Source: Phycisphaerales bacterium (GTDB taxonomy: Bacteria > Planctomycetota > Phycisphaerae > Phycisphaerales > UBA1924). Taken from it: a DNA stretch of 64,000 bases. Below, in pieces: positions 45,947 to 56,467 of the stretch. Position 1 is the stretch's first letter; each line of letters begins with the position of its first letter. The position numbers and the translations under genes were made by a program. The stretch covers positions 1-64,000 of the forward strand of contig JAIEOW010000158.1 of assembly GCA_019750095.1 (NCBI GenBank), in the 5' to 3' direction. The notes below the pieces were generated by a model, which ran no database searches, had not been told where the DNA came from, and saw only the letters and a list, made by a program, of their open reading frames with translations.

Positions 45947-47866
45947 ATGCTTGTTACACAAAAGCGTCCGCGCGATCTTCATTGGTACCACGCCGGGCCG
46001 TTGCTGTTTGGGGATTGGGGAACGAGTCGGCTGTATGTGCTTGGGCTGGCGTTCTACTACACGGGGCATGCCTCGCCGTGGTATCTGGTGGCGATGTCGG
46101 CGATCATGATCGTGGTCGCGTGGGCGTATTCGATCATCTGCCGGTGTTTTCCTGAGGGCGGCGGGGTGTACACGGCGGCGCGGCAGCTCTCGCCCACGCT
46201 GAGCGTGATCGGGGCGACGCTGCTGCTGTGCGATTACATCGTGACGGCGGCACTCTCGGCGGTGGAGGGGTTCAACTACTTTGGCGTGCCGCATGGGTGG
46301 GTGGTGTGGCTGAGCGTGGGCTCGATGCTGGTGATCGGGGTGATCAACTGGCTGGGTGCGAAGAACGCGGGGCGGTTTGCGCTCTTGATCGCGCTGGCGT
46401 CGATCGTGCTGTCGCTGGTGATCGCGGTGCTGTGCATCCCGATGGTGCTGGAGGGGGTCAAGACGGTGTCGTCGGGGCACTCGTCGATCTCCAATCCGTG
46501 GGATCGGTGGGAGAACTTGGTGCGGGTGATTCTGGCCCTTTCGGGGCTGGAAGCGGTCGCGAACATGACCGGGCTGATGAAGCAGCCGGTGGCGAAGACG
46601 TCTCGACGGACGATCTTCCCGGTGCTGATCGAGGTGGTGATTCTGAACCTGATCTTCGGGCTGGCGATCAATGCGCTGCCGGACCTGAAGCCGGTGGACA
46701 TGCCGCACTATGTGATGTATGAGAAGGGCCAGAACACGCTCGGGCCGGAGGGGACGGCCCAGGCCTTCAAACCGGATCAGATTCCGCACGAAGTGAAGGA
46801 GTATCGGGACACGGCGATGCGCCAGCTCGCGACGCACTCTGCGACGCAGATCACCGGGGACGTTCGGACGGGCCAGATCTTCGGAGTGGTGACGGGGATC
46901 ATCTTCGGGCTGCTCCTGCTCAGCGCGGTGAACACGGCGATCATGGCGATGGTCAGCGTGAAGTACTCGATGAGTTCGGATGCGGAGCTGCCGGGGGTGT
47001 TCAGGAAGTTGAACTACTCCGGCGTGCCGTGGGTGGGATTGATCGTGGCGTGCATCTTGCCCGCCGGGCTGCTCATGATTAGTTCCGACGCGAAGTTCCT
47101 TGCGGAGCTGTACGCGATCGGCGTGGTGGGGGCGATCGCGATCAACGTGCTGTCGTGCGCGTACAACCGCGAGCTGGAGATCAAGCGCTGGGAGCGGATG
47201 GGGATGTGGGCGCTGGGCATCTTCATGGCCCTGGTGTTCTTGACGATCGTGTATGCGAAGATCAACGCGGCGATCTTTGCGGCGGTGATGGTCGGGGCGG
47301 TGCTGACGGCGCGGTTCCTGGTGCACCAGCGGTCGAAGCTGAAGGCGATGGCGCTGCCCTCACCCATGCCCGAGCACGGGTGGCTGGCGGAGCTGAAGGC
47401 CGAGCCGCTGCCGATCGATCCGGCGAGGCCGAAGATCATGCTGGCGGCGCGTGGGCGTGGGCAGGCGGAGTTTGCGGTGGACCTTGCGCGGCGTCGCAAC
47501 GGGACGTTGTTTGTGATCTACGTCCGCACGCTGCGGATCATGGACCTGGCACCGGGCGCGGTGCCGCAGGTTGAGGATGATCCGCAGGCCCTTGAGAGTC
47601 TTGGCGCGGTGGTGGCGCTGGCTCGGCGGTATCGGGTGCCGGTGGTGCCGGTGTATGTGTGCGCGACGAACGTGGCCGAGGAGATTCTGGATTACACCGT
47701 GACGTTCGGCTGCGACACACTGATCATGGGCAAGACGCACCGGCGTGCGTTCGCGCGGGCGCTCGAAGGCGACGTCATTCAGCAGGTGGTGAATCTGCTG
47801 CCGAGCGAGGTGGCGCTGATCACGCGTGATTCGAGCCCGCATCCGATGGGGCCGGAGCCGGCGTGA
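45947..47866 (+). CDS. APC-family permease fused to a universal-stress-like domain
   Basis: 639 residues. About twelve hydrophobic segments fill residues 15-455 in the amino acid/polyamine permease pattern, with GDWGTSRLYVLGLAFYYTG near the start and an extended loop (about 225-300) between helices. After SKLKAMALPSPMPEHGW a soluble domain of about 150 residues begins: KIMLAARGRGQAEFAVDLA, a GTLFVIYVRTL strand and TFGCDTLIMGKTHRRAFARAL near the end, resembling UspA folds that bind ATP. In such fusions the Usp part may gate transport according to energy state (inference). The substrate is not evident. No clear ribosome site precedes the ATG. Confidence 0.88.
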   Translation: MLVTQKRPRDLHWYHAGPLLFGDWGTSRLYVLGLAFYYTGHASPWYLVAMSAIMIVVAWAYSIICRCFPEGGGVYTAARQLSPTLSVIGATLLLCDYIVTAALSAVEGFNYFGVPHGWVVWLSVGSMLVIGVINWLGAKNAGRFALLIALASIVLSLVIAVLCIPMVLEGVKTVSSGHSSISNPWDRWENLVRVILALSGLEAVANMTGLMKQPVAKTSRRTIFPVLIEVVILNLIFGLAINALPDLKPVDMPHYVMYEKGQNTLGPEGTAQAFKPDQIPHEVKEYRDTAMRQLATHSATQITGDVRTGQIFGVVTGIIFGLLLLSAVNTAIMAMVSVKYSMSSDAELPGVFRKLNYSGVPWVGLIVACILPAGLLMISSDAKFLAELYAIGVVGAIAINVLSCAYNRELEIKRWERMGMWALGIFMALVFLTIVYAKINAAIFAAVMVGAVLTARFLVHQRSKLKAMALPSPMPEHGWLAELKAEPLPIDPARPKIMLAARGRGQAEFAVDLARRRNGTLFVIYVRTLRIMDLAPGAVPQVEDDPQALESLGAVVALARRYRVPVVPVYVCATNVAEEILDYTVTFGCDTLIMGKTHRRAFARALEGDVIQQVVNLLPSEVALITRDSSPHPMGPEPA

Positions 47867-47937
47867 TTCGAGATGACGCGTTATGGGGTGACGCGGTGAA
47901 CCGGTGAAGCTGTGATGGGGCGATTGGTGGCAGCCGT

Positions 47938-48156
47938 CTTCGCACGGAGTGCGCACGATCGTTGCCGGTGGTGCCGCGAGCGCAGCGAGCAAGCCACCGG
48001 AGAGGGCAGGTCATTCTCGCCCGTCTGAGGGCGAACTGGTTCGATTCGCCGATGCATTCGTCCGCCCTCAGACGGGCGGAAGGCCTGCGGAGGGCATCTT
48101 ACCGGCGGCTGGCTGCGCTGCGCCGCCGGCAACAATCGTGCGCACTCCGTGCGAAG
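47938..48156. repeat. 219-bp nested palindromic repeat, copy 1
   Basis: The outer arms (47938-47968 and 48126-48156, starting CTTCGCACGGAGTGCGCACG) match as reverse complements at 30 of 31 positions. Inside lie CGCCCGTCTGAGGGCG at 48018-48033 and its reverse complement at 48063-48078. Parts of the same modules recur at 61868-62034. It fills nearly all of the gap between the permease and the gene at 48178. Confidence 0.85.
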
Positions 48157-48177
48157 AGGGGTGGCCGCGTCACCGCG

Positions 48178-48693
48178 TCACTCCTCATCCGCTTCCATAT
48201 CCCCCAGCGGGCGAAACGCCTGCTCATACGCGAGCAGGGCGATGGCGGCGCGGTGGATGGTGTCGGGCGAGGCGAGCGTGCGCGGGTCGATGGGCAGAGC
48301 GGTGCGGAAGGTGTAGAGCTTCTGCGGGTCGCGGAAGTGTTCGAAGCCCCAGCGGCCTTCGCCCATCTTCAGGCCCGGATAGCCGAGGTCGAGGAGTTCT
48401 TCTTCGACGAGTTCGTCGATCTTGTCGCCGGTGTGAACGAGGTCGGCCTCGATGGATTGGCTCAGCCAGCGGTGTTCGGTGACCAGCGCGACGAAGAGCT
48501 TGCCCTCATCGATGAAGACGCGAAACTCGGCGGGCTCGGCGCTGGCAAGGGCGTCGCAGCGGAGCATCGAGCCATCGACGCGGATCGTGCCGAAGACGCC
48601 GGCGGCTTCGGCCTTGGCGGCAACACCCCGCAGCAGGGCGGCGAGATCAGCGGACGCGTTGGGCTGGTGTTTTGCTTGGTTTTCGGTCGCCAT
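48178..48693 (-). CDS. Unknown cytoplasmic protein
   Basis: 171 residues, acidic, with no signal peptide or membrane segment. The N-terminal 35 residues are Ala-rich and helical; a beta-alpha region (GTIRVDGSMLRCDALA, FRVFIDEGKLFVALVT) and EELLDLGYPGLKMGEGRWGF follow. I recognise no family. Codon use and composition match the neighbours, and the opposite-strand ORF through it is low-complexity, so this frame is probably real. Its stop lies 22 bases from the end of the palindromic repeat. Confidence 0.7.
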   Translation of the reverse strand: MATENQAKHQPNASADLAALLRGVAAKAEAAGVFGTIRVDGSMLRCDALASAEPAEFRVFIDEGKLFVALVTEHRWLSQSIEADLVHTGDKIDELVEEELLDLGYPGLKMGEGRWGFEHFRDPQKLYTFRTALPIDPRTLASPDTIHRAAIALLAYEQAFRPLGDMEADEE

Positions 48694-48800
48694 TGGGGCG
48701 CAACGGTATGCCGATCGCGGGTCGTGACTGGCGAGGAACGGGCTGAAAGCGCAGAGGCTTGGCGCGGATCAGAGGCGAGCGTGAGAGGATCGTCACGGGA

Positions 48801-50453
48801 TCATGGCCGCTGCGGCGTGGCGACGTCCGCGGGCTCGCCGCGGCGGATGGCCCATTCCAGAAGCGCCGCGTCGTCGGGGGTGATCTGGCCGTCGAGGTTC
48901 ACGTCGCGCGGCGTGGCGAGCTGCTCGTACAGATCGTCGATCCCGAGTTGGCCGTCACCGGTGAGATCGAACGCCGAGCCGTTGGCAAGAAGCAGCAGCG
49001 ACTGATCCGTGCTGGGTGGCAGCAGGAAGCGATAGGCGTCGGGCAGGCGGCTTGCCCACGCGGCTTCGTTGTGCTGCTGGCCCAGGCCGATGACGTGCTT
49101 CAGGTTGTTCTCGAGCACGAACGCACCGCCCGCGGAGCCGGCGCGTTGCGGGTCGAGCAGGTTGTCGCGGAGGTTGAACGTGGGCCAATAGTTGTCGTTC
49201 GCCGCGCCGGCATCGCCGGAGTCGATGTAGAGAATGATCGGGCGTTTGGCCTGCATGCGAACGCGGTCATAGAAGCCGGAGGTGAAGACGCTCCACGCGC
49301 CGCTGAACGCACCGATCCGGCCGAAGGTGGTGGAATAGTCCCAGCCCATGTACAGCGAGACTTGTCCGCCCATCGATGAGCCGATGGCGATCGTGTCGTC
49401 TGGTCCAGTGAGCGTGCGATAGCGCGAGTTGATCAGGGGCATGAGTTCTTCACGCAGGAATCGCACGTAGTTCGCGGCGTTGCCGCCGGCGTCGGGGGCC
49501 GAGTAGTCGCTCAGGCGGTTTGGCCCGTTGTCGACGCCGACGAGGATGGCCTCGCGCATCTGGCCCTGGCGAATGAGCGAGCCCGCGGCGGTGTGGGCGT
49601 TCCACGTGCCGAAGGGGCCGGATTCAAAGACGTTCTGCCCGTCGTGCAGATACACGACGGGATATCGGCGTGTGGGGTGCTGGTCGTACCCGCGCGGCAG
49701 GATAACGCGATACTCACGCCACTCGCGCTGGCTGTTCTCAAAGAGGAACTGAGATTGGATCGCCGGGAGCGCGCCGGGGTTGTAATCGCGTCGCCAGTCG
49801 GTGATCGCCGGTGCTGGCGCATAACTGAAGACCTGGCCATCCTGCACGAAGATGCCGTCGAGAGAAGTGCTGTAGTTGCCGGCGGCCGGGTCGCGGCTAG
49901 ATCCACTGGTGAAGTAGAACTCGATCGGCTTCTGTCCCGCGCCGACGCCCAGGGCGATCCAGCGTTGCTCGCTCTGCGAGCGTCCTTGGCCGATGGGTTG
50001 CATGGGCGCGGCGATGAACGGGCCCGGGGTCGGGCTTAATGTGCGCCACATGAGCGTGGGTGGGGCAAAGCTGGAGTTGACGAGGATCGCCTTGGTCAGC
50101 GGCGCGGGTGAGGCGGGCGTGCTGGCGTTGAACGGGCCGGAGATGCTGACCTGATTGGTCGTGTCGCCCAAACGCCCCGGGCCGTCATCGCGCCGGATGA
50201 AGCGGTAGGAATAGCTGATGCCGGCGGGGATGCGGATCGTCGTTCGCCAGATGGGCCAATCGGTGGGCTCGAGTTTGATCGCTTTGCGCACGTCGCTTGC
50301 GCCCAGTTCGGGCACGTCGCCCAGAACGAAGACAGATTGGCCGACGGTGGTCTGGTTGTAGTTGATCTGAAACGTGACATCCTGCTGCGCCGATGCCGCG
50401 GCGGGAGCGAGGGCGAGCATGGCGAGCATTCGGGCGAGGAGCGGGCGGATCAT
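48801..50453 (-). CDS. Secreted esterase (enterochelin-esterase-like) with CBM20-like and dockerin domains
   Basis: 550 residues from the ATG at 50453. Signal peptide to about residue 22 (LLARMLAMLALAPAAASAQ). The N-terminal domain VTFQINYNQTTVGQSVFVLG to YSYRFIRRDD resembles starch-binding CBM20. The catalytic domain has YPVVYLHDGQNVF and a nucleophile elbow GSSMGG, as in Fes/esterase D-type alpha/beta hydrolases. The C-terminus has two classical EF-hand-like dockerin repeats (DLTGDGQLGIDDLYEQL and DVNLDGQITPDDAALLEW) but lacks the FLNAWFxGC ending seen elsewhere. Likely an extracellular carbohydrate-ester or phenolic-ester hydrolase. It follows the lipoprotein gene by 61 bases. Confidence 0.87.
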   Translation of the reverse strand: MIRPLLARMLAMLALAPAAASAQQDVTFQINYNQTTVGQSVFVLGDVPELGASDVRKAIKLEPTDWPIWRTTIRIPAGISYSYRFIRRDDGPGRLGDTTNQVSISGPFNASTPASPAPLTKAILVNSSFAPPTLMWRTLSPTPGPFIAAPMQPIGQGRSQSEQRWIALGVGAGQKPIEFYFTSGSSRDPAAGNYSTSLDGIFVQDGQVFSYAPAPAITDWRRDYNPGALPAIQSQFLFENSQREWREYRVILPRGYDQHPTRRYPVVYLHDGQNVFESGPFGTWNAHTAAGSLIRQGQMREAILVGVDNGPNRLSDYSAPDAGGNAANYVRFLREELMPLINSRYRTLTGPDDTIAIGSSMGGQVSLYMGWDYSTTFGRIGAFSGAWSVFTSGFYDRVRMQAKRPIILYIDSGDAGAANDNYWPTFNLRDNLLDPQRAGSAGGAFVLENNLKHVIGLGQQHNEAAWASRLPDAYRFLLPPSTDQSLLLLANGSAFDLTGDGQLGIDDLYEQLATPRDVNLDGQITPDDAALLEWAIRRGEPADVATPQRP

Positions 50454-50514
50454 GGGGACCACAAGCATGCCACACGGACGGACAAACTCAAGTCCCGGGG
50501 CTGGTCGAGCCGCA

Positions 50515-51165
50515 CTATTGCGGGGTGTTGGCGGCGGATGCGGATGGTGCGGACGCCGCGGGCTGGGTTTCCAGTCGTGTCGCGATGCGGCGGGCGAGCC
50601 ATGCCGCGAGTTCCGAATCCTGGCGGATCGGCACGGCATAGATGCTGAGGCCGCGGGCATCGAGTGCGGGATCGCGGGAATAGGTGCTGTTCAGCACCCC
50701 CAATGTGTTCAGCCGCCAGCCGGGCACGTTAACCCGCTGCAGCGTGGCGCCGACGGCCATGTTGACGTTGCCGTTGAATGACCGCAGATCGGTTGCGGGG
50801 GTTGAGCTGTCGCTGGGAACATATTCGATGCGCACCACGCGCTGGGCACGGTGCACGGCGTCGTTAACTTCGTCCTCGATGGACGATTGCTCCCGATCCC
50901 AAGGCGTGGCGAGTCCGCCCGAACCCTTGGGCAGCGTGGTGATCACGCCGAGCTGGGCATCGACGCGATCGAGCACAAACCCGAGATCGCGCAGCTCTTC
51001 GCGGGCCGCGTCAAAGGCCGCGGGGTATTGACCGGCGGCGAAGCTGACGGGCGCGTGGGCGACATCGGCCGTGTCGCCGGAGCGGGCGGCGGTGCTTGAC
51101 GATCGTGCGCACCCGGACAGAGCGATGAGCACCACGATGCCGAGAGTGAGTGTGCGGCTGGTCAT
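50515..51165 (-). CDS. Lipoprotein of unknown function
   Basis: 216 residues from the ATG at 51165 (MTSRTLTLGIVVLIALSGC); LIALSGC is a lipobox with Cys at about 19. The longer frame is created by reading through the palindromic repeat at 51187-51293 and is not real. The mature part has AAFDAAREELRDLGFVLDRVDAQLGVITT, a pattern seen in outer-membrane-associated lipoproteins of planctomycetes, and a later region NMAVGATLQRVNVPGWRL. Function unknown. Same strand as the esterase and the decarboxylase. Confidence 0.8.
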   Translation of the reverse strand: MTSRTLTLGIVVLIALSGCARSSSTAARSGDTADVAHAPVSFAAGQYPAAFDAAREELRDLGFVLDRVDAQLGVITTLPKGSGGLATPWDREQSSIEDEVNDAVHRAQRVVRIEYVPSDSSTPATDLRSFNGNVNMAVGATLQRVNVPGWRLNTLGVLNSTYSRDPALDARGLSIYAVPIRQDSELAAWLARRIATRLETQPAASAPSASAANTPQ

Positions 51166-51186
51166 GTGCCACAGCATATCGCCCGC

Positions 51187-51293
51187 TTCAATCCGAGGCC
51201 CGGGCGCGAGCCCGGGCACCGTGGGCGCACGATGGGCGTTCGACGCACCCGATGTCCGTAGTGCCAGGGCTTGCGCCCAAGCCTCGGATTGAG
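51187..51293. repeat. 107-bp palindromic element, copy B (intergenic)
   Basis: The left arm begins TTCAATCCGAGGCCCGGGCG and the right arm ends GCCTCGGATTGAG, near-perfect reverse complements. It has the same length and end sequences as copy A at 39534-39640, with a different centre. It starts 21 bases upstream of the lipoprotein ATG and its last base touches the stop codon of the decarboxylase. Confidence 0.85.
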
Positions 51294-52760
<1,467 letters not shown>

Positions 52761-52787
52761 GCTCGGAGCGTACGGCTCCGTGCGGGC

Positions 52788-54341
52788 TCAGCAGCCATTG
52801 AACCATGCGGACAGGAAGGTGAAGATGTCCGTCGGATCGATCAATCCGTTGCGGTCGATGTCGGTGGTGGGAAACTGGGCGAACCAGTGGTTGAGGAAGT
52901 CGAAGATGTCCTCGACCGAGAGCACGCCGTCGCGATCAAAGTCGGGGCTGCAAGGCAGCGTGGCAATCGCGGCGAGCACGCCCCGCATGGCATTGACGCG
53001 GCCATAGCCGAAGACGGGATCGACGCCCGGCGCGCCCAGATCGTCCGAGGTGCCAAGAAGAATGTTCCGCACCTGTTGGGCGGACATCGCCGGGTTGATT
53101 CCCCAGATGAGTGCCGCGACACCGGCGGCCATGGGCGTCGACATCGACGTGCCCGATTGGTAGGAATAGCCGTTGAGTCCGCCGAGGTTGTCGTCGCACG
53201 TTGTCAGAATGTTGTCGGCGGGGGCAACGATGTCGAGCTCAACACCTGTTGTCGCCCCGGCCCAGCCCGCGTCGGTTTGAGACGAGCCGCCAACGGCGAT
53301 GACTTTTTCCCAGCGGGCCGGGAAGCCGATTGCGTTTCCGGGGGTGTTGCCGACGCTGCCAAACAGAAGGACATTGCTGTTGGACAGATAGGCAACCGCG
53401 GTGGCCATCGGCCCGTTTTCCGTGGACGAGCCCCAACTGATGCTCATGGAGCAGATCTGGGCACCGTTATCGACGGCCCAGGTGAGTCCGTTGGCGCACG
53501 TGGATTGTGCTCCGAACTGAATCGTTGCCAGCGTCTTGACCGGCATGATGCGGATGTTGGGTCCCACGCCCGAGCCCCCGGTGGCGTTGTTCCAGCGCGA
53601 GCCGGCGATGCCGGCGCAGTAGGTGCCGTGAGAAACGTTGGCGTTGTCATCGGTTGCGTTGGGATCAACGCTGGTGAAGTTTCGACCCGGGACCATCACG
53701 CCCGCGAAGTCGGGATGGCTCTGACTCACGCCGGTATCGATGATCGCAATCGTGACGGGAGAGAGCGGCGTGACGATTTCCCACGCGCCCACGGCTTCGA
53801 TGTCGGCGCCGAGGCTTCCGGCTGTGCCGTCGATGACTTGACCGGTGTTTCGAAGGTGCCACTGCTGGGCAAAGAGCGGATCGTTCACAACCGTGCCCGT
53901 GGCGTCGCCGCTCGGGTCGAGCTCGACGTGATCGAAGAGGTCGCTCATCGCCGAGAGTTCGGCGGCGAACGCGTTCACGTCGGTCCCAGCGGGCACAAAG
54001 ATCGTGGCGAATCGATCCATCCCAAGTTCCGCAGCGAGTGCGGCGTTGCGCGGGGGCGGATCAAAGGTGGGCACGATTCCTGAAGCGTTCCACTTGTTGA
54101 GCACGGACGTCCATGACGAGGATGTCGAGGAGTGCTTCGCGGCGAGTCGCTTCAAGACGTCTACAGAAGTGCAGCGCACGATCACGCGATCGGTCATGAA
54201 GCCGTTACGAGCGATCGGAACAGTGGCAGAGGTCGGTGTGACCACCTGACCCGAGGAACTCGCGTGCGAGAACCCGGTACACCCCACCGCTACGCCTGCG
54301 GTGATATGGAGGAGCGCCGCAAGGGCGCAGGACATCATCAT
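52788..54341 (-). CDS. Secreted subtilisin-like protease (S8) with GC-dockerin
   Basis: 517 residues from the first ATG of an ATG-ATG-ATG run at 54335-54341. A hydrophobic signal (SCALAALLHITAGVAVGC) contains a possible lipobox-like Cys. An inhibitor-type propeptide region precedes the catalytic domain, whose triad is Asp near 202 (IIDTGVSQSHPD), His near 238 (SHGTYCAGI) and Ser near 399 (GTSMSTPMAAG). Two dockerin-like repeats end the protein (CSPDFDRDG to FLSAWFNGC). Extracellular serine protease, probably retained at the surface by the tag. First gene of a possible minus-strand set reaching to 48801. Confidence 0.92.
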   Translation of the reverse strand: MMMSCALAALLHITAGVAVGCTGFSHASSSGQVVTPTSATVPIARNGFMTDRVIVRCTSVDVLKRLAAKHSSTSSSWTSVLNKWNASGIVPTFDPPPRNAALAAELGMDRFATIFVPAGTDVNAFAAELSAMSDLFDHVELDPSGDATGTVVNDPLFAQQWHLRNTGQVIDGTAGSLGADIEAVGAWEIVTPLSPVTIAIIDTGVSQSHPDFAGVMVPGRNFTSVDPNATDDNANVSHGTYCAGIAGSRWNNATGGSGVGPNIRIMPVKTLATIQFGAQSTCANGLTWAVDNGAQICSMSISWGSSTENGPMATAVAYLSNSNVLLFGSVGNTPGNAIGFPARWEKVIAVGGSSQTDAGWAGATTGVELDIVAPADNILTTCDDNLGGLNGYSYQSGTSMSTPMAAGVAALIWGINPAMSAQQVRNILLGTSDDLGAPGVDPVFGYGRVNAMRGVLAAIATLPCSPDFDRDGVLSVEDIFDFLNHWFAQFPTTDIDRNGLIDPTDIFTFLSAWFNGC

Positions 54342-54758
54342 GGGTAGACCACACTCTCTCCTCGGCTCGGCTGACGCCCAGCTTGGGTAGCCCAGACTAC
54401 CAGACGTGGGGCCGGGCCGCAAGAGCGTACAGGCAAAGAGGTCAATATTGGCCGATTTGGTTGTTTTGCCCGATTCGGCAATCCCCCTAATGTGGTGGAT
54501 GATAAGGGTGTGGATGTGAACGAAGCATAAATCTGTCCAAAATTGCGACCAGGGGCTTGAAACAGGACCGAGAATACGTCAGACTAGGGACAGAGGCCGT
54601 CGCGTTTGCGGCGGTGTGCGAGGAGAGATTCTTTCCAGAGTGATTGCGCTTCCGAATTCGTGACCTGCGGGCGATGTCCGCGTGTTTCGATTTGGCCGCG
54701 TTGATCAAGTGGGAATGTTCAGGATCCGGCCGAACCGGACCTATGGAGGAGAGAGAGA
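54342..54758. other. Divergent intergenic region
   Basis: 417 bases between the divergent subtilase and PEP-CTERM genes. It is less GC-rich than the genes around it, as expected of a promoter region, but I find no confident -35/-10 pair, repeat or RNA gene. The only clear signal is the purine-rich ribosome site GGAGGAGAGAGAG just before 54759. Confidence 0.5.
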
Positions 54759-55514
54759 ATGCGTACGAGTGCTTTGTTGGCTGTTGTGGGTCTCGCCGTT
54801 GCGGCCTCGGCTGCATCTGCGGACGTGATCGCCCGCATCGAAGTGATCGCGAACAACGCGTTGACCAATCAGGAGATTGGCCGTGGCGTTTGGACCGCTC
54901 CGGTGGACCCGAGCCTGCCCGGCGGCGGGTTGAGCTGGGGCACCCTGACCGGCGAGAACGACGCCGCGATCGATATCGGCGGCGGCACGAAGGTTCACGG
55001 GATCGACTTCGGTTGGATCTGGGATCCGATCGTGACCGCGAACTTCAACGTCTCTTCCGGCCCGGTCAACACGACCTTCACCGTGAACTCGGCGTTCCTC
55101 AGCTTCCCGACGATTCCCGGTGCGGTGGCGAAGGCCTCGGCGTTCATCGGTGTGACCGACTCGGCGACGTTCGGCGATATTGGCTCGGTGACCCTCTCCG
55201 GTCTCCAGGCCGGCGGCAACGCCTTCAGCGCTCGTTACAACAACAACACCCAGACGTTCGTCAACCTGATCTCCGGCGGCACCGTCGGCGTGGGTCCGGG
55301 CGGCTCGGCGGCCTTCACGGGTCAGAACGCGGCGTTCCCGTTCTATGAGACGATCCCCGTCGCGGCGGACGACATGCAGTCGCAGTTCCGCTTCTCCCTG
55401 TCGCGCTTCGATCGCGCCAGCGGCACGAGCTTCTTCGAGATCGTTCCGGCCCCGGGCACCGCCGCGGTCCTTGGTCTCGGCGGTCTGCTCGCCGCCCGTC
55501 GTCGTCGCGCCTGA
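54759..55514 (+). CDS. Secreted PEP-CTERM-like protein
   Basis: 251 residues; ribosome site GGAGGAGAG before the ATG. Signal peptide to about residue 21 (LLAVVGLAVAASAASA). The body is Gly/Asn/Thr-rich and beta-like with no catalytic motif. The C-terminus VPAPGTAAVLGLGGLLAARRRRA is a PEP-CTERM variant: V-P-A-P motif, hydrophobic segment and Arg cluster. Such tails are cut by exosortase-type enzymes and keep proteins in the envelope or matrix. It is followed 101 bases later by a gene with the same architecture. Confidence 0.87.
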   Translation: MRTSALLAVVGLAVAASAASADVIARIEVIANNALTNQEIGRGVWTAPVDPSLPGGGLSWGTLTGENDAAIDIGGGTKVHGIDFGWIWDPIVTANFNVSSGPVNTTFTVNSAFLSFPTIPGAVAKASAFIGVTDSATFGDIGSVTLSGLQAGGNAFSARYNNNTQTFVNLISGGTVGVGPGGSAAFTGQNAAFPFYETIPVAADDMQSQFRFSLSRFDRASGTSFFEIVPAPGTAAVLGLGGLLAARRRRA

Positions 55515-55615
55515 GCTCTTGCTCGGTCACGTCTGTTGGCATCCGTCCTTTGTCAGTATGACCCGAGTCGTGCGTCCGGACCTGTGTCGGGCGCATGAAT
55601 AGGAGTTTCAGGAAC

Positions 55616-56401
55616 ATGAACACACGCAAGTTGGTGAGTTGGGCGCTCGTCGCGTCCGCAGCGGCCGTTGGGGTTGCTGCGGATCGTGCGACCGCCGTCA
55701 CCACGGCTTCAGATCCATACGTTCAGGTCCGGGCGACGTCCGGATCCTTGAGCGGCCTCTACAACGTTCCGATCGGCGATGTCTTCGTTTTCACCGATGT
55801 CGATCAGGACATCTTCTTCTGGCAGGCACCCTCGGCGGTGCCGATCCTTGACGGCTCCACCGTCGTGGCGACGCTGGTGAGCATGACCGTGCTCGCCGGG
55901 CGCAACACGCTGCCCAGCGGCGAGGTGCGCTACGGCATCGACATCGACTATCAGGTCGTTGCCGGTTCGGGCGGCGTCGGCTCGCTGCCGACCACGTTCG
56001 AGCTCTTCTCCCCCACGCTGTTCTTCGACGCCATTCTGAACGCGACTGCCCTTACCAGCGGTACGTTCGGCGGCACCGATCAGAACAACGATGGCATCAC
56101 GCTCACCCCGGGTCTGCCGGGCGGCTTTGCGTACACCACCACGTACGGAGCGTCGACGTTCCAGAGTCTCTTTGACTCGCCGTTGAGCAATGTCTCTGGT
56201 GGTTCGGTCGGTGTCGGCGGACCGGCGAACCCGTTGTTCCTGCCCATCGGCTCGGCGTCCAGCATGCAGGCGAAGCTCAAGTTCACCGTGACCGCCGGCG
56301 ATTCGGCCGGTGGCACGTCGACCTACAGCATCGCTCCGGCTCCTGGAGCCGCGGCTCTGCTGGGTCTGGGCGGCCTGCTCGTGGGCCGTCGTCGTCGCTG
56401 A
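55616..56401 (+). CDS. Secreted PEP-CTERM-like protein
   Basis: 261 residues from the ATG at 55616, with AGGAG ten bases upstream; an ATG at 55595 in the same frame would put that site inside the gene. Signal peptide to about residue 26 (VSWALVASAAAVGVAADRATA). Beta-rich body without recognisable catalytic residues. The C-terminus APAPGAAALLGLGGLLVGRRRR closely resembles that of the previous protein, pointing to the same sorting machinery. The two bodies share only low similarity by eye. A terminator follows. Confidence 0.87.
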   Translation: MNTRKLVSWALVASAAAVGVAADRATAVTTASDPYVQVRATSGSLSGLYNVPIGDVFVFTDVDQDIFFWQAPSAVPILDGSTVVATLVSMTVLAGRNTLPSGEVRYGIDIDYQVVAGSGGVGSLPTTFELFSPTLFFDAILNATALTSGTFGGTDQNNDGITLTPGLPGGFAYTTTYGASTFQSLFDSPLSNVSGGSVGVGGPANPLFLPIGSASSMQAKLKFTVTAGDSAGGTSTYSIAPAPGAAALLGLGGLLVGRRRR

Positions 56402-56434
56402 TTGGTTTCGACTCCATTCTCCGCATCCTCGCAG

Positions 56435-56467
56435 CCCGCTCAGGTCACTGAGCGGGTTGTTTGTTTT
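56435..56467 (+). terminator. Terminator after the PEP-CTERM gene pair
   Basis: A perfect 9-bp stem (CCCGCTCAG at 56435-56443, CTGAGCGGG at 56448-56456) with a GTCA loop is followed by TTGTTTGTTTT. It lies 34 bases past the stop at 56401. Confidence 0.85.

Noticed and set aside
45842-47326. A 494-codon minus-strand ORF antisense to the permease
   Set aside because: Composed mostly of His, Arg and Pro, a shadow of the hydrophobic plus-strand permease.
50454-50660. N-terminal extension of the esterase ORF
   Set aside because: The extra 69 residues are Pro/Arg/His-rich and come before a good signal peptide; they overlap the end of the lipoprotein gene.
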